From Paenibacillus tyrphae (GTDB lineage: Bacteria; Bacillota; Bacilli; Paenibacillales; NBRC-103111), in NCBI RefSeq assembly GCF_027925525.1, contig NZ_BSDJ01000036.1, positions 1 to 64,000 of the forward strand: a DNA stretch of 64,000 nucleotides. The letters are read 5' to 3'. A program made the position numbers and the translations under genes. Positions 18,938-28,178 of this stretch are shown here, in pieces; position 1 is the stretch's first letter, and each line of letters opens with the position of its first letter. The notes under the pieces were generated by a model. The model saw only the letters and a list, made by a program, of their open reading frames with translations. It was not told the origin of the DNA and did no database searches.

Positions 18938-19974
18938 TATTCGATGCCCATCTTGTGCCGGTACTCGGACGGAAGGCACCCGGCGTATTTCTTGAACGTC
19001 TTCGTAAAATGCGGATGGTCGGCGTACCCGACCTCGCCCGAGATGTCCGTGATCCGGTAATGCGGCTGCTGAAGCAGCTTCTTCGCTTTTTCCATCCGCC
19101 TGCGAGTCCGGTATTGGACGAACGTTTCCTGCGTCGATTGCTTGAACAGCTGGCTGAAATACGAGGCGTTCAAGCCGATACGATCCGCCACCTCCTCTAG
19201 CGAAACCTCCTCGGCCAAATGATCCTCGATGTACTGCTTCGCTTCCTCGACCGGGTCCTTGCGCCTGCCCCGGCGCTTATGCCTGAGCTCCTCGCACAAG
19301 CTGCGGACGCTGCCGTCAAACCGCCGCCACGCCTCCTCCTTCTCCGAAACGTCCGCCAGTTCCAAGCCGACGCGCAGCGTGAATACGTCCCGGTGGTTGA
19401 TCCGGCTCACCAGCAGAACGTGCAGCTCGTCAAGCACATCGCACAGCCGGGTCGGTTTCAGGCCGAAGCCGTCCAGCTCGCAGCGCATCTCCGCCAATAC
19501 GGCCCGCAGCTCCTGTTCTTGCAGCAGCCACACGGCTTCATCCAGCCTGGCCGCCCATGTTTCCAGCCGGGTCACGGGAACGAACGTCGCGGAACGCTGC
19601 TTCGCGCTGAAGCGTACGAGCTTCTCCAGTACCTCCTGAAATCCTTTGATGGTGACCGGCTTCAGCAAATATTCCTTCACGCCGTAAGATACGCTTTTCT
19701 GCGCGTATTCAAAATCGTTATAGCCGGAAACGACGACAATCTGGATATCCGCATCCATCTCGGCCACGTGACGGCACAGCTCCAGCCCGTCCAGCTTCGG
19801 CATCCGGATGTCCGTAAACAAAAAATCGGGGCGTTCTTCGCGAATCCGCTGCAGCGCATCCGTGCCGTTCTCGGCCGTACGGATGCTCGTTATGGGCAGA
19901 CCGGATTGCTCCACCAGCTTTTGCAGGCCTTTGCGAATCATCGGCTCGTCATCTGCGATCAAGATTCGGTACAT
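18937..19974 (-). CDS. YesN-type response regulator with AraC DNA-binding domain
   Basis: 345 residues. An N-terminal receiver domain (ILIADDEPMIRKG; phospho-acceptor Asp in FTDIRMPKLDG; VVSGYND; Lys in EYLLKPV) is followed by a variable linker and a C-terminal AraC double helix-turn-helix (SLEEVADRIGLNASYFSQLFK, ITDISGEVGYADHPHFTKTFKKY). It should activate this polysaccharide operon when phosphorylated by the adjacent kinase. Start 19974 was chosen because AAGGAGC sits seven bases upstream; longer in-frame extensions lack a ribosome-binding site. Confidence 0.93.
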   Translation of the reverse strand: MYRILIADDEPMIRKGLQKLVEQSGLPITSIRTAENGTDALQRIREERPDFLFTDIRMPKLDGLELCRHVAEMDADIQIVVVSGYNDFEYAQKSVSYGVKEYLLKPVTIKGFQEVLEKLVRFSAKQRSATFVPVTRLETWAARLDEAVWLLQEQELRAVLAEMRCELDGFGLKPTRLCDVLDELHVLLVSRINHRDVFTLRVGLELADVSEKEEAWRRFDGSVRSLCEELRHKRRGRRKDPVEEAKQYIEDHLAEEVSLEEVADRIGLNASYFSQLFKQSTQETFVQYRTRRRMEKAKKLLQQPHYRITDISGEVGYADHPHFTKTFKKYAGCLPSEYRHKMGIE

Positions 19975-20035
19975 GCGAACGCTCCTTTCAGAAGGGGGGA
20001 GAGAAACGGGCGTTGTTCGATGTAACTTCGCAGCC

Positions 20036-20151
20036 GGGCATGTGTCGTTTCGCTTTAGCTCAGACACGTTTTGTTCCGATCCCCGGATTGGATAAAACAT
20101 TTCAGATGAAGGGACCGGAACAAAAAACTCGCCGCGAAACGATACATGCCC
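20036..20151. repeat. Long imperfect inverted repeat between binding-protein and regulator genes
   Basis: Outer arms 20036-20053 (GGGCATGTGTCGTTTCGC) and 20134-20151 match at 17 of 18 positions; inner arms TTTTGTTCCG (20069-20078) and CGGAACAAAA (20116-20125) are perfect. No T-run follows. The mRNA could fold into a long bulged hairpin separating the transporter message from the regulator message. Confidence 0.75.
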
Positions 20152-20213
20152 TCCGGCAGGACACCGCACCTCGACCACTCACGAACCGCCTTTTCTCTCT
20201 GCGAAAAGGGAAT

Positions 20214-20227
20214 TAAAAAAACGTTTA
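20214..20227. promoter_or_regulatory. Weak cre-like sequence
   Basis: A degenerate catabolite-responsive element around AAACGTTTACA with two mismatches to the CcpA consensus, in the gap before the regulator gene. Low confidence alone, but a better site lies at the head of the same operon. Confidence 0.25.
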
Positions 20228-20262
20228 CATTTCAACCGTGCATTTTTATAGAAGAGACGCAA

Positions 20263-21828
20263 TTAACGGCGCGGCATCGAGATCGTCACGTTCGGATCTT
20301 TGCTTTTGAACTTCTCGGTCGCTTCCTTGACGACGTCGTTGCCACCCTTCGATTTCCACTCCTCGATGACCTTCGGCCAATTGGAGATCGGCTCCTTACC
20401 ATAGACCATTTTGACCATATGCTGGAGCAGCACCGGAGCGGCAAAATCGGATTCCGGCGAAATGTCCGGATTTTTGATATACGCTTCCAAACGAGGCTCG
20501 AATTGGATGCCGTCGCGTCCTTCGTTTGCCAACATTGTATCATAGATGCCCATCAATTTCTGCCCTTCCGGGGTCAGGCTAAGCGTGCCTTTGTTGTACT
20601 TCGTATCCTGCACCATCCACAGGAACGCTTGGCGGTAGCGCTCTTCATCCACCCCTTGCGGGTCCGTCGGCGATTTGTACTCGATCTTGCCGTCCACCGT
20701 CTTGTAGGTCTCGCCCTCGATGCCGAACGTAAAGAACTTCTCCGCTTCGTCCGACAGCATCCAATCGAAAAATTTAATGATCGCCTCCGGATTTTTTACC
20801 TTTTTGTTGATGAACCAGGCGCGGGTGACGGAATTGTACAAGTAGTAGCCGCCCTTGCCGTCCGGACCGACCGGGGACGGAATCAGCTCGATCTTGGCGG
20901 TCGGCACGTTCGCCTGCAGCTGCTTCTCCCACTGCAGCACCTCGTTGGCGTTCATTGCCCACATGCCCGCTTTGCCCGCCAAAATATTGTTTTTGTAAAC
21001 GGTCGGGTTAATCGTCGCAAACTCCTTGGAGATCAAACCTTCGTCGAACATCGTTTTGTACGTTTGCAGCGCCTTCGTCATATTGTCGACGTTGAAAAAC
21101 TTCGGCACGATTTGATCGCCCTGCTGCATGTGCATAGAGAGGTAAGGGAACGCGTCGAAGGCGCCGAAGAACGTATCCGCATATTTGAAATTTTCGCGGC
21201 CCTGATACGGCTGTTCGACTCCCAGCTCCTTAAACTTCCGCAGCACGTTCAAGTATTCTTCGACCGTCTTCGGCACCGGCAGGCCCGCTTTGTCGAGCAG
21301 ATCCTTGCGGATCGCGGTCGTGCGACGCGAAGGGTTAGAGAGAAACTCGGGGATCGCGTAAATTTTGCCTTGGTACGTCTCTTTTTGCCAAGCGTCCTTC
21401 GGAATTTTCTTCAGCAGGTTTTGCCCGTGCTTTTGCAGCAGATCGTCCAGCGGCAGAAAGACGCCCGCCTGAACGGAGCCGGCCATCTCCTTGCCCGCCA
21501 CGCCGCCGCTGCCCTGCACGACATCGGGAATGTCGTTGGTAGCGAACATCTGGATCATCTTTTGCTCGAATTCCTTGTGCGGCACGAGCACGATGTTCAG
21601 GTCCGTGTTGGTCAGCTCCTCCAGCTTTTTCACCCATTTGTCTTCGTTGATGTTGGGCGACTTCTCCACGTGATTGAAGGCGAGCGTCCTCATCGAGATG
21701 GAGAATTTCGCTTTTTCATTTGGATTGCCGGTTCCTTCCGCCGCTTGTGGCTCCGGCGTCTTGGCGCAGGCGGTCAGCATGCTCACAGCTGCGGCCGAAG
21801 CAAGCCCGACCTTCATCCATTTCTTCAT
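20263..21828 (-). CDS. Extracellular sugar-binding lipoprotein of a CUT1 ABC transporter
   Basis: 521 residues from ATG 21828 (AGAGGGG just upstream); a longer in-frame start at 21870 has no support. Signal sequence with lipobox LTAC places the mature protein on the outer face of the membrane. Length and layout fit the LplA/YtcQ group of large solute-binding proteins that work with LplB/LplC-type permeases and an unlinked MsmX-type ATPase. No ATPase gene is present in the operon, as usual for this group. It probably binds oligosaccharides released from the polymer attacked by the operon's lyases. Confidence 0.9.
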   Translation of the reverse strand: MKKWMKVGLASAAAVSMLTACAKTPEPQAAEGTGNPNEKAKFSISMRTLAFNHVEKSPNINEDKWVKKLEELTNTDLNIVLVPHKEFEQKMIQMFATNDIPDVVQGSGGVAGKEMAGSVQAGVFLPLDDLLQKHGQNLLKKIPKDAWQKETYQGKIYAIPEFLSNPSRRTTAIRKDLLDKAGLPVPKTVEEYLNVLRKFKELGVEQPYQGRENFKYADTFFGAFDAFPYLSMHMQQGDQIVPKFFNVDNMTKALQTYKTMFDEGLISKEFATINPTVYKNNILAGKAGMWAMNANEVLQWEKQLQANVPTAKIELIPSPVGPDGKGGYYLYNSVTRAWFINKKVKNPEAIIKFFDWMLSDEAEKFFTFGIEGETYKTVDGKIEYKSPTDPQGVDEERYRQAFLWMVQDTKYNKGTLSLTPEGQKLMGIYDTMLANEGRDGIQFEPRLEAYIKNPDISPESDFAAPVLLQHMVKMVYGKEPISNWPKVIEEWKSKGGNDVVKEATEKFKSKDPNVTISMPRR

Positions 21829-21986
21829 ACGTACCCCTCTTTTCTGAGAAATGATATGGAGCGATTGCATCTAGTGTAAAAGGACGCCTTCTTCCGGGCA
21901 TCGCCGATCGCCTGCCCAGGTTGCGCTTTTTTGGAATAACGTCCTGGTTTACCGGTCTAAGAGCTTTCGATATCGGATGCCGGAAG

Positions 21987-22865
21987 CTACGATTTCACGG
22001 AGCCGACCATCATGCCTTTGACAAAATGCTTTTGCAGGAACGGATAGATGAGCACGATCGGCAGCGTCGCAATGATGATCGTCGCCATCTTGATGCCCTC
22101 CGGGTCCATATGCGCCAGCGAACTGAACTGAGAGGCCGACGGATCGATGTTGATCTCGTTCGCATCGATCAGCTGGCGAAGCTTCACCTGGAGCGGCCTT
22201 AAGACCGGGTTATTGACATAGTACAGCGCATTCATGTACGTATTCCAGTGGCCTACAGCGTAAAAGATGCCTAAGGACGCCATCACGGGCTTGGAGAGCG
22301 GCATCACGATGCTCCAAATCATCCGTAGCTCGGTACAGCCGTCGATCCGGCCGGAGTCGATAATCTCCGAAGGAATCTGCATAAAGAACGAGCGCATGAT
22401 GAAAAAGTTAAATGCGCTGATTGCGCCGGGAAGCAGAAGTGCCCACAACGTATTCGTCAACCCGAGACTTTTCATCAAGATGAAATTCGGAATAAGTGGA
22501 GCGCTGAATACCATCGTGATGAGCACCATGACGACAACGAGCTTCCGCCCCACATATTCTTGCCGCGATACCGGATAGGCGAGCGAAGCGGTCGCAATCA
22601 GATTGATAAGCGTACCGACCACCGTAATGTACACCGTAATCCCGAAGGAACGCCAGATCGAGGCGTCGCTGAACACATATTGATAGTTGATCCAGGTGAA
22701 ATCAACGGGCCAAAACAATACTTTTCCGGCAATGACGGCCTCGGAGCTGCTGAACGATTGCGCCAGCACGCCGAGGAACGGCAGAAACATCGCCAGCCCG
22801 AGCAAGGTCAGAAAAATAAGATTCGCCGCGTTAAAAACTTGCCAGCTTGCGCTTGCTTTTTTCAT
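21987..22865 (-). CDS. Carbohydrate ABC transporter permease, LplC/YtcP type
   Basis: 292 residues with about six membrane helices. The cytoplasmic EAA loop is IPSEIIDSGRIDGCTELRM followed by PLSKP, the site that contacts the ATPase. It pairs with the upstream LplB-like permease (30-base gap) and the downstream binding protein. MalG-family members of this subgroup typically import oligosaccharides. The start at 22865 follows GGGAGGTGT. Confidence 0.92.
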   Translation of the reverse strand: MKKASASWQVFNAANLIFLTLLGLAMFLPFLGVLAQSFSSSEAVIAGKVLFWPVDFTWINYQYVFSDASIWRSFGITVYITVVGTLINLIATASLAYPVSRQEYVGRKLVVVMVLITMVFSAPLIPNFILMKSLGLTNTLWALLLPGAISAFNFFIMRSFFMQIPSEIIDSGRIDGCTELRMIWSIVMPLSKPVMASLGIFYAVGHWNTYMNALYYVNNPVLRPLQVKLRQLIDANEINIDPSASQFSSLAHMDPEGIKMATIIIATLPIVLIYPFLQKHFVKGMMVGSVKS

Positions 22866-22895
22866 AGCTTTTACACCTCCCGCTTCCCGCAGCCG

Positions 22896-23852
22896 TTAAT
22901 ACAAGCTTTCCCCGGTTGTTTTCTTGCTGAGCGTATTGCCGATGACGATCAACAACAGACCGACGACCGATTTGAACAAGCCGATGGCCGTCGTATAGCT
23001 GAACTGCTGCCCGAGCAGACCGACCTGATAAATGTACGTGTCCAAAATTTCGCCGTTGTTTTTGTTAAGCGGGTTCAGGAACACGTAGACGCGCTCGAAG
23101 CCGAAATCCAGAAACTTGCCGATGTGAAGCAAAAACATGATCATGATCGTCGGCAGCAGCGCCGGAATCGTAATGGATAGCGTCTGGCGCCAACGGCTCG
23201 CGCCGTCCACCTCGGCCGCCTCGTACAAGTCCGGGTTGACGCCCGCCAGCGCCGCGAGAAAAATGATCGTCCCGTACCCCGAATCGCGCCAGATGCCGGA
23301 GCCGATAAGCACCGTGCGAATCCACGATTCTTCGCCGAGGAAGTAGACCGGCTCGAAGCCGAGCCAGCTGATGAACTGGTTTACCGCTCCGGTCGACGGC
23401 GACAGGATGCCGATGGCGATGCCGCTGACGATGACCCAGGACAAAAAGTGCGGCATATAGACGACTGTCTGCAGCACCCGCTTGTACAGCACCAGACGCA
23501 GCTCGTTGAGCAGCAGCGCCAGGACGATCGGCGCCGGGAACGCGATGAGCAGGTCGTACAATCCGATCAGCAGCGTATTGTTGAGAATGTTCAAAAAATC
23601 GTAATGGGCGAACATCCGTTTAAAATGCGCGAGGCCGACCCATTTGCTGCCCAAAATGCCTTGAAAAATATTATAGTCCTGAAAGGCGATCACCGAGCCG
23701 AGCAGCGGAACGTACTTGAAAACGAAAAAATAGACGATCCCCGGAACCGAGATCAAATAAAGCGTTTTGTATTTCCACATGAACCGCAGTACGTTTTTAC
23801 GGGTCCCGGATTTATAGCCGACCGTTTTCACCGCCTGCATTTTTACCGCCAT
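22896..23852 (-). CDS. Carbohydrate ABC transporter permease, LplB type
   Basis: 318 residues, first gene of the polysaccharide operon. A cytoplasmic N-terminus, about six membrane helices, and the EAA loop DLYEAAEVDGASRWRQ followed by ITIPALLP identify a CUT1 permease. The start at 23852 has GGAGGGGG upstream. A near-consensus cre site 50 bases upstream suggests carbon catabolite control. Confidence 0.92.
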   Translation of the reverse strand: MAVKMQAVKTVGYKSGTRKNVLRFMWKYKTLYLISVPGIVYFFVFKYVPLLGSVIAFQDYNIFQGILGSKWVGLAHFKRMFAHYDFLNILNNTLLIGLYDLLIAFPAPIVLALLLNELRLVLYKRVLQTVVYMPHFLSWVIVSGIAIGILSPSTGAVNQFISWLGFEPVYFLGEESWIRTVLIGSGIWRDSGYGTIIFLAALAGVNPDLYEAAEVDGASRWRQTLSITIPALLPTIMIMFLLHIGKFLDFGFERVYVFLNPLNKNNGEILDTYIYQVGLLGQQFSYTTAIGLFKSVVGLLLIVIGNTLSKKTTGESLY

Positions 23853-23901
23853 GCGTGCCCCCTCCTTTATCCGTCTTGTAATGTAGCTTCATCCTACTCT
23901 G

Positions 23902-23915
23902 TAAAAACGCTTTCA
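23902..23915 (-). promoter_or_regulatory. Candidate cre (CcpA) site of the polysaccharide operon
   Basis: The minus-strand sequence TGAAAGCGTTTTTA matches the cre consensus TGWAANCGNTNWCA at all but one position. It lies 50 bases before the first permease gene, a typical place for repression by CcpA when preferred sugars are present. Confidence 0.6.
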
Positions 23916-24051
23916 ACAATGGAATGCCTTTTCTCGCACTTGTGTTTTTTTTGGCTCCGGACGAAAAAATGTCGTTAGTCGTCGAACGCGTGCCCGGACG
24001 TCCCATTTTATGCTATATTGTTGTCATCGATAAAAAAAGGAGTTTTCAGTC

Positions 24052-24678
24052 ATGCAGTTTACCGGCTTTACCGAAACGGATTTCGAAACCTTTGCGATAG
24101 AAGGTCTGGAAGGACGAATGGAAGCGATTCGCTCGCGCATTCAGCCCAAGTTCGGCGCCATCAGCAGCGAGCTGCTGGATGAGATTGCCGTGCAGGCCGG
24201 AGAAGAGATGTATTTGCACATTGCCAAGCATGCGCGCCGCAAGGTAAACCCGCCCGTCGACACGTGGATGTCGCTGTCAAGCAGCAAGCGAGGCTACAAG
24301 CAGCTTCCCCATTTTCAGATCGGCATGTTCGACGACCGGGTGTTCATTTGGCTCGCCCTGATCTACGAGCTGCCGAATAAGCAGGCGATTGCCCAAACGT
24401 ATTTGGATCGCCTGTCGGAGGTCCGCTCCGCATTGCCCGAAGATTTCGTGCTTTCGTTCGATCATATGCAAAAAGACGCAGTAGCGGTGCGGGATTTGGA
24501 TGACAGCCAGTTCGAGCAAGCGCTCCGTCGTTTTCGCGACGTGAAAAAGGTCGAGCTGCTGGTCGGCCGCAACATTCCTGCCGATGATCCGGTGCTGGCA
24601 GACGGACAAGCCTTCCTCCGGCTGGCTAAAGAAACAATGATCTCCGCCCTGCCTTTATACAAGATGGCCAAGGTATAA
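24052..24678 (+). CDS. yktB: YktB family protein (DUF1054/UPF0637)
   Basis: 208 residues, a usual length for the YktB family of Bacillales (PF06335). Characteristic stretches include FTGFTETDFETF at the N-terminus, KHARRKVNPPVDTW and the HFQIGMFDDRVFIWLALI strand. Structures of the family are known, but function is not. The start follows AAAGGAG with 9-base spacing. It is divergent from the polysaccharide operon and followed by a terminator, so monocistronic. Confidence 0.85.
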   Translation: MQFTGFTETDFETFAIEGLEGRMEAIRSRIQPKFGAISSELLDEIAVQAGEEMYLHIAKHARRKVNPPVDTWMSLSSSKRGYKQLPHFQIGMFDDRVFIWLALIYELPNKQAIAQTYLDRLSEVRSALPEDFVLSFDHMQKDAVAVRDLDDSQFEQALRRFRDVKKVELLVGRNIPADDPVLADGQAFLRLAKETMISALPLYKMAKV

Positions 24679-24685
24679 GCAAGGA

Positions 24686-24728
24686 CAAGGCCTCCCTCCG
24701 GCTTAAGCCGATGATGGGGGCCTTTTTC
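24686..24728 (+). terminator. Terminator after yktB
   Basis: AAGGCCTCC and GGGGGCCTT arms followed by TTTTT. Confidence 0.85.
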
Positions 24729-24877
24729 TATGTTTCGCGGTGCCACATGTTTCCCAGCCCCTGAACCTCCCACACCACTCACATTTTTTACAATAATTAG
24801 CGGAAATTTAGCACCTTTTGAAATCGGTTGCATATAATTAACATCGAACGGCCATCCATTTTCAGGGAGGGGTAGGC

Positions 24878-25204
24878 ATGAAGAAAACTGCGGTTCGCAA
24901 CCTGCTGGCTGCGCTCATTGGTCTTTGGTTCATAGGCGCTCCGTGGATTCTCGGTTATTCCGGCCATTCCGGAGCTTTGTGGAGCAGCATGGTCGCGGGC
25001 TTCGCTGAACTCGCCTTCTCGCTGCTGGCATTGGGCAAAACAGGCTGGGACTCGTGGCAGCATTGGATAGCGTTTTTGGCAGGCGTTTGGTTTATGATGC
25101 TGCCCTTCGTCTTCTCGTTCGGTCTGGGGATGACCCTCTTCATGCTGGTGCTCGGCGTAGTGACGATCCTCTTGAACTTTTATAATATGAACGAGGTGCT
25201 TTAA
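24878..25204 (+). CDS. SPW-repeat membrane protein
   Basis: 108 residues, nearly all membrane-embedded (four predicted helices). Two repeats carry the SPW-type pattern: GLWFIGAPWILGYS near residue 16 and GVWFMMLPFVFSF near 68. Function is unknown for this family of small membrane proteins. The start has GGGAGGGG seven bases upstream. Confidence 0.8.
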   Translation: MKKTAVRNLLAALIGLWFIGAPWILGYSGHSGALWSSMVAGFAELAFSLLALGKTGWDSWQHWIAFLAGVWFMMLPFVFSFGLGMTLFMLVLGVVTILLNFYNMNEVL

Positions 25205-25301
25205 AATATTGTTTTTAATTTTCTGAATTTTCCGTCAGGTAAGCGGTTGTTTGTGGTATAATAAAATCGTAACCCACTAAACCGCAAATGAGGTGAGGAT
25301 G

Positions 25302-25727
25302 ATGTTATTTTCTAAAATCCTTGTTGCCTATGACGGTTCGAATTTATCGAAGAAAGCCTTAAAACGTGCGGTCGAATTGGTTCAGGAACAATCTCACAGC
25401 CTACATCCTCCGCGGCTCGAAATTATTCATGTGTACGCCCTACCTACTTATATCGGCAGCGAATATGCGGTTAACAGCAATTACATCGAAGCTGCCGAAG
25501 CGACGATCGAGGAAGCCAAGTCGCTCATCCCGTCGACGCTAAACGTGAAATTTACGCTGACCCGGGGGCAGCCGGCCTACAGCATCCTGGAGCATGCGGA
25601 AGAGATCGGGTGCGACCTGATTGTCATGGGAAGCCGGGGACTCGGGAAAATCCGCGAGTTCTTTCTCGGAAGCGTCAGCCATAACGTCGTGCAGCAGGCT
25701 AAGGTACCCGTGCTGATTGTGAAATAA
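25302..25727 (+). CDS. Universal stress protein (UspA family)
   Basis: 141 residues with the Usp fold signature: KILVAYDGS at the N-terminus and the ATP-binding loop GSRGLGKIREFFLGSVS, in which G-2x-G-9x-G(S) is intact, then VPVLIVK at the end. It therefore belongs to the ATP-binding class. Several start codons lie close together (GTG 25293, ATG 25299, ATG 25302); 25302 has the best spacing from AGGTG. Monocistronic. Confidence 0.9.
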   Translation: MLFSKILVAYDGSNLSKKALKRAVELVQEQSHSLHPPRLEIIHVYALPTYIGSEYAVNSNYIEAAEATIEEAKSLIPSTLNVKFTLTRGQPAYSILEHAEEIGCDLIVMGSRGLGKIREFFLGSVSHNVVQQAKVPVLIVK

Positions 25728-25750
25728 ACCGGATTCCATATCATCCGACC

Positions 25751-25771
25751 AGACCGCCCGACCGGCGGTCT
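25751..25771 (+). terminator. Hairpin after the universal stress gene
   Basis: AGACCGCC/GGCGGTCT stem with a five-base loop, 24 bases after the stop. The T-run is weak. Confidence 0.5.
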
Positions 25772-25889
25772 ATTCGTCGTTGCTCAAAATTTTATTTTAG
25801 CCTAAGCTTGCTTTAAAGTGAGGTTAAGCCTGGTTGCCTATCCTAATCATGGTTGCAAAACCAATCCAACATCAGGAAGGTGAACCTGC

Positions 25890-26651
25890 ATGAAGCAAAC
25901 GCATGCGAAACGGGTAATCGTCTCCACGCTGGCTCTTGCTCTTCTGCTCGGAGGCGGAGTCCTGTATGGAACCGGACAATCGGCGCACGCCGAAGATGCG
26001 GCCGCGCAGCAGCCGTCCGAGACGAAAGCGAAAGCCGGCCCATTCCAAGAGTGGTTCGGCGAGCGAAGCGAGCGCAACGGCTCCAAGGACTCCGACGCTT
26101 CCGCCAAAGGCATGCCGATCTTTGAAGAAGCCGCTGCGATTCTCGGCATGGACAAAGCCTCGCTGATCGCCTCGCTTAAAGCCAAGACGCTCGTACAGCT
26201 GGCCGCGGAGAAAAACATGAGCGAAGCCGACTTCGTCGCCAAACTGCAGGCAGCGCGCAGCAAAACGATCGACGAAGCCGCAGCTTCCGGGAAACTGACC
26301 GCCGAGCAAGCGGAGAAGCTCAAAAGCCGCATGGCGGAGCACCTGAAAAAGATGGCGAACCGTACCTTTGACGGCAACGGCCGCTTCGGCATGCATACGA
26401 GCAAAAAACATCTGAGCATTGCGCCGGACAAGCTTGCCTCCATTCTCGGAATGACCGAGGACCAGTTGAAAATCGAACTGAAATCGGGCAAATCGCTGAC
26501 CGACATCGCGCAAAGCAAAGGAATCTCCAAAGCGCAGCTGGTCGGCAAAATCAAGGACGAAATGACCCCGTGGATTGAGAACATGGTCGACCGCAGGCTT
26601 TCGCAGGACAGGAAGAAGTCTGAAACGAATAACGCTCCAACCGCCCCATAG
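25890..26651 (+). CDS. Exported protein with two ILGM repeat units
   Basis: 253 residues with a signal peptide (basic MKQTHAKR start, hydrophobic core, AHAED cleavage region). The mature part is helical and charged and holds two similar units, AILGMDKASLIASLKAKTL near residue 85 and SILGMTEDQLKIELKSGKS near 190, each followed by a stretch rich in Ala/Lys. Such repeats are common in secreted proteins of Bacillales and Actinobacteria without known function. Good Shine-Dalgarno (GAAGGTGA). Monocistronic. Confidence 0.75.
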   Translation: MKQTHAKRVIVSTLALALLLGGGVLYGTGQSAHAEDAAAQQPSETKAKAGPFQEWFGERSERNGSKDSDASAKGMPIFEEAAAILGMDKASLIASLKAKTLVQLAAEKNMSEADFVAKLQAARSKTIDEAAASGKLTAEQAEKLKSRMAEHLKKMANRTFDGNGRFGMHTSKKHLSIAPDKLASILGMTEDQLKIELKSGKSLTDIAQSKGISKAQLVGKIKDEMTPWIENMVDRRLSQDRKKSETNNAPTAP

Positions 26652-26685
26652 CACTTACAATTCAATAGTAGTGCTTATATCCTAT

Positions 26686-26710
26686 ACCGTCCCGACAGGG
26701 ACGGTTTTTG
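26686..26710 (+). terminator. Terminator after the exported-repeat gene
   Basis: ACCGTCCC gaca GGGACGGT followed by TTTTT. Confidence 0.9.
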
Positions 26711-26743
26711 GCTTTTCAACCTTTGCGAAAATGGCAGTGAGTG

Positions 26744-27943
26744 TCACTTCATGCCTAGACTTCGTTTATACGCGAAGATCTCCTCGACGGCCCGATGATA
26801 CCCGCCAGCAGCTCGGAACGAATCGCCAAGCTCAACGCACACCTTTCGGATTGAAGCATCCATGAGTACTCGTTCCGCCGCCTCTCTGAGCTCTCCGGCT
26901 GTTAAGCCTTCTTGCTTCAGGTGGGTACCCGCACCGATTTCGGCCACGCGCCGCGCCACAACAGGCTGGTCGGCGCTTTGGGGAAATACAATCAGCGGCA
27001 CACCATAATAAAGGCCTTCACTGGTGCTGTTCATCCCGCCGTGTGTGATAAACAATTTGGCGCGTTGTAGCACTTCGAGTTGCGGCACGTAGTCGCGAAC
27101 GATAAAATTCGCTGGAATGTCTTCCAATTCCGCAATCTGGGTTTGTCTGCCGACGGATAGAATCACAGTGTACTTCGTTTCGGCGAACGCCGCAAAACAG
27201 AGTTTGTAAAAATCCACGGCTTGATTGAAAACGGTGCCCAGCGATATGTAAATCAGATGCTCCGTGTCCATAGCAGAGAAATCAAATTGACCCTGTGTGC
27301 GCGGTACGATAGACGGTCCAACAAACTTGTAGGTCTCGTCGAAGCTTTCTCCATCCGGTTGGAAGCGTTTCGACGTGTAGACGATAGTCATTGGCGCGGG
27401 ATTGCAGAAAACCTCGTAGGCGGAGCCGATTTGCACATTGTATTTTGCTTCCATCGTACTGACCAGTTGGTGATACTCCTGTTGTGCACGTTCATTCACG
27501 TCTGCCGGAAAATGGTGCGAGAGGCGATCTTGCAGACGGTCAAAGCTGTTTTGTTGAAATGCAAAACTTGTGCAAGAGTTGATTGCCGGCAGGTCGAGTA
27601 TTTGCGCAAGCAAACGCCCGCAGCCGAACATCGAGTCATGAATGATGTAATCAAAGCGCTCTCCTTTTGTTTGCTCCAGGACACTGGGAATGACGATGTC
27701 GGCCGTGCGCAATAGTCCTCCCACTCGTGCCCAAGGCGTTCTTCCTCCGGCAAGGAACGCCTCCAGAAATTTGCCTTCATCAAATGTGATCACCTTCGCC
27801 CCCGTCGGCTCGACGCGATCACGAAATTGTTCCGCTACAAAGTAAACCACCTCTTCGCCGCGACGGATAAGTTCTTGAACCACACCGAGGGTTGGATTGA
27901 TATGTCCTTCAGAGCCTCCGTTGATCAGCAAAACGCGTGCCAT
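26744..27943 (-). CDS. Macrolide-type UDP-glycosyltransferase (GT1, YjiC/OleD-like)
   Basis: 399 residues of the GT-B fold. The N-terminal half binds the acceptor (GGSEGHINPTLGVVQEL, with the usual catalytic-base His in GHINP); the C-terminal half carries the nucleotide-sugar motif (FIVRDYVPQLEVL then THGGMNSTSEGLYYGVPLI and FPQSADQP). Homologues transfer glucose to macrolides, flavonoids or other small hydrophobic acceptors, often to detoxify them. No biosynthetic neighbours, so a detoxifying role is inferred. Start 27943 follows AAAGGTGATG. Confidence 0.88.
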   Translation of the reverse strand: MARVLLINGGSEGHINPTLGVVQELIRRGEEVVYFVAEQFRDRVEPTGAKVITFDEGKFLEAFLAGGRTPWARVGGLLRTADIVIPSVLEQTKGERFDYIIHDSMFGCGRLLAQILDLPAINSCTSFAFQQNSFDRLQDRLSHHFPADVNERAQQEYHQLVSTMEAKYNVQIGSAYEVFCNPAPMTIVYTSKRFQPDGESFDETYKFVGPSIVPRTQGQFDFSAMDTEHLIYISLGTVFNQAVDFYKLCFAAFAETKYTVILSVGRQTQIAELEDIPANFIVRDYVPQLEVLQRAKLFITHGGMNSTSEGLYYGVPLIVFPQSADQPVVARRVAEIGAGTHLKQEGLTAGELREAAERVLMDASIRKVCVELGDSFRAAGGYHRAVEEIFAYKRSLGMK

Positions 27944-28178
27944 AGTTCATCACCTTTCATGAAGAAATATACCGCTTCGAACGCCTGCCAGCTGATTTTT
28001 CGCGCAGGTCCGATAATCCCGTTCAAAGACTGATTTTATTATATCGTAAAGCTATATCAAAATACCTAGCCTGAATCACCTTCCAAATCAACGCTTTCGA
28101 ACGCTCGTTCACACTTCAGGACAATTTTGGTGTATAATATATGAGGCTCCCGAACTATGCATCAAAGAGGTGTGAGTC

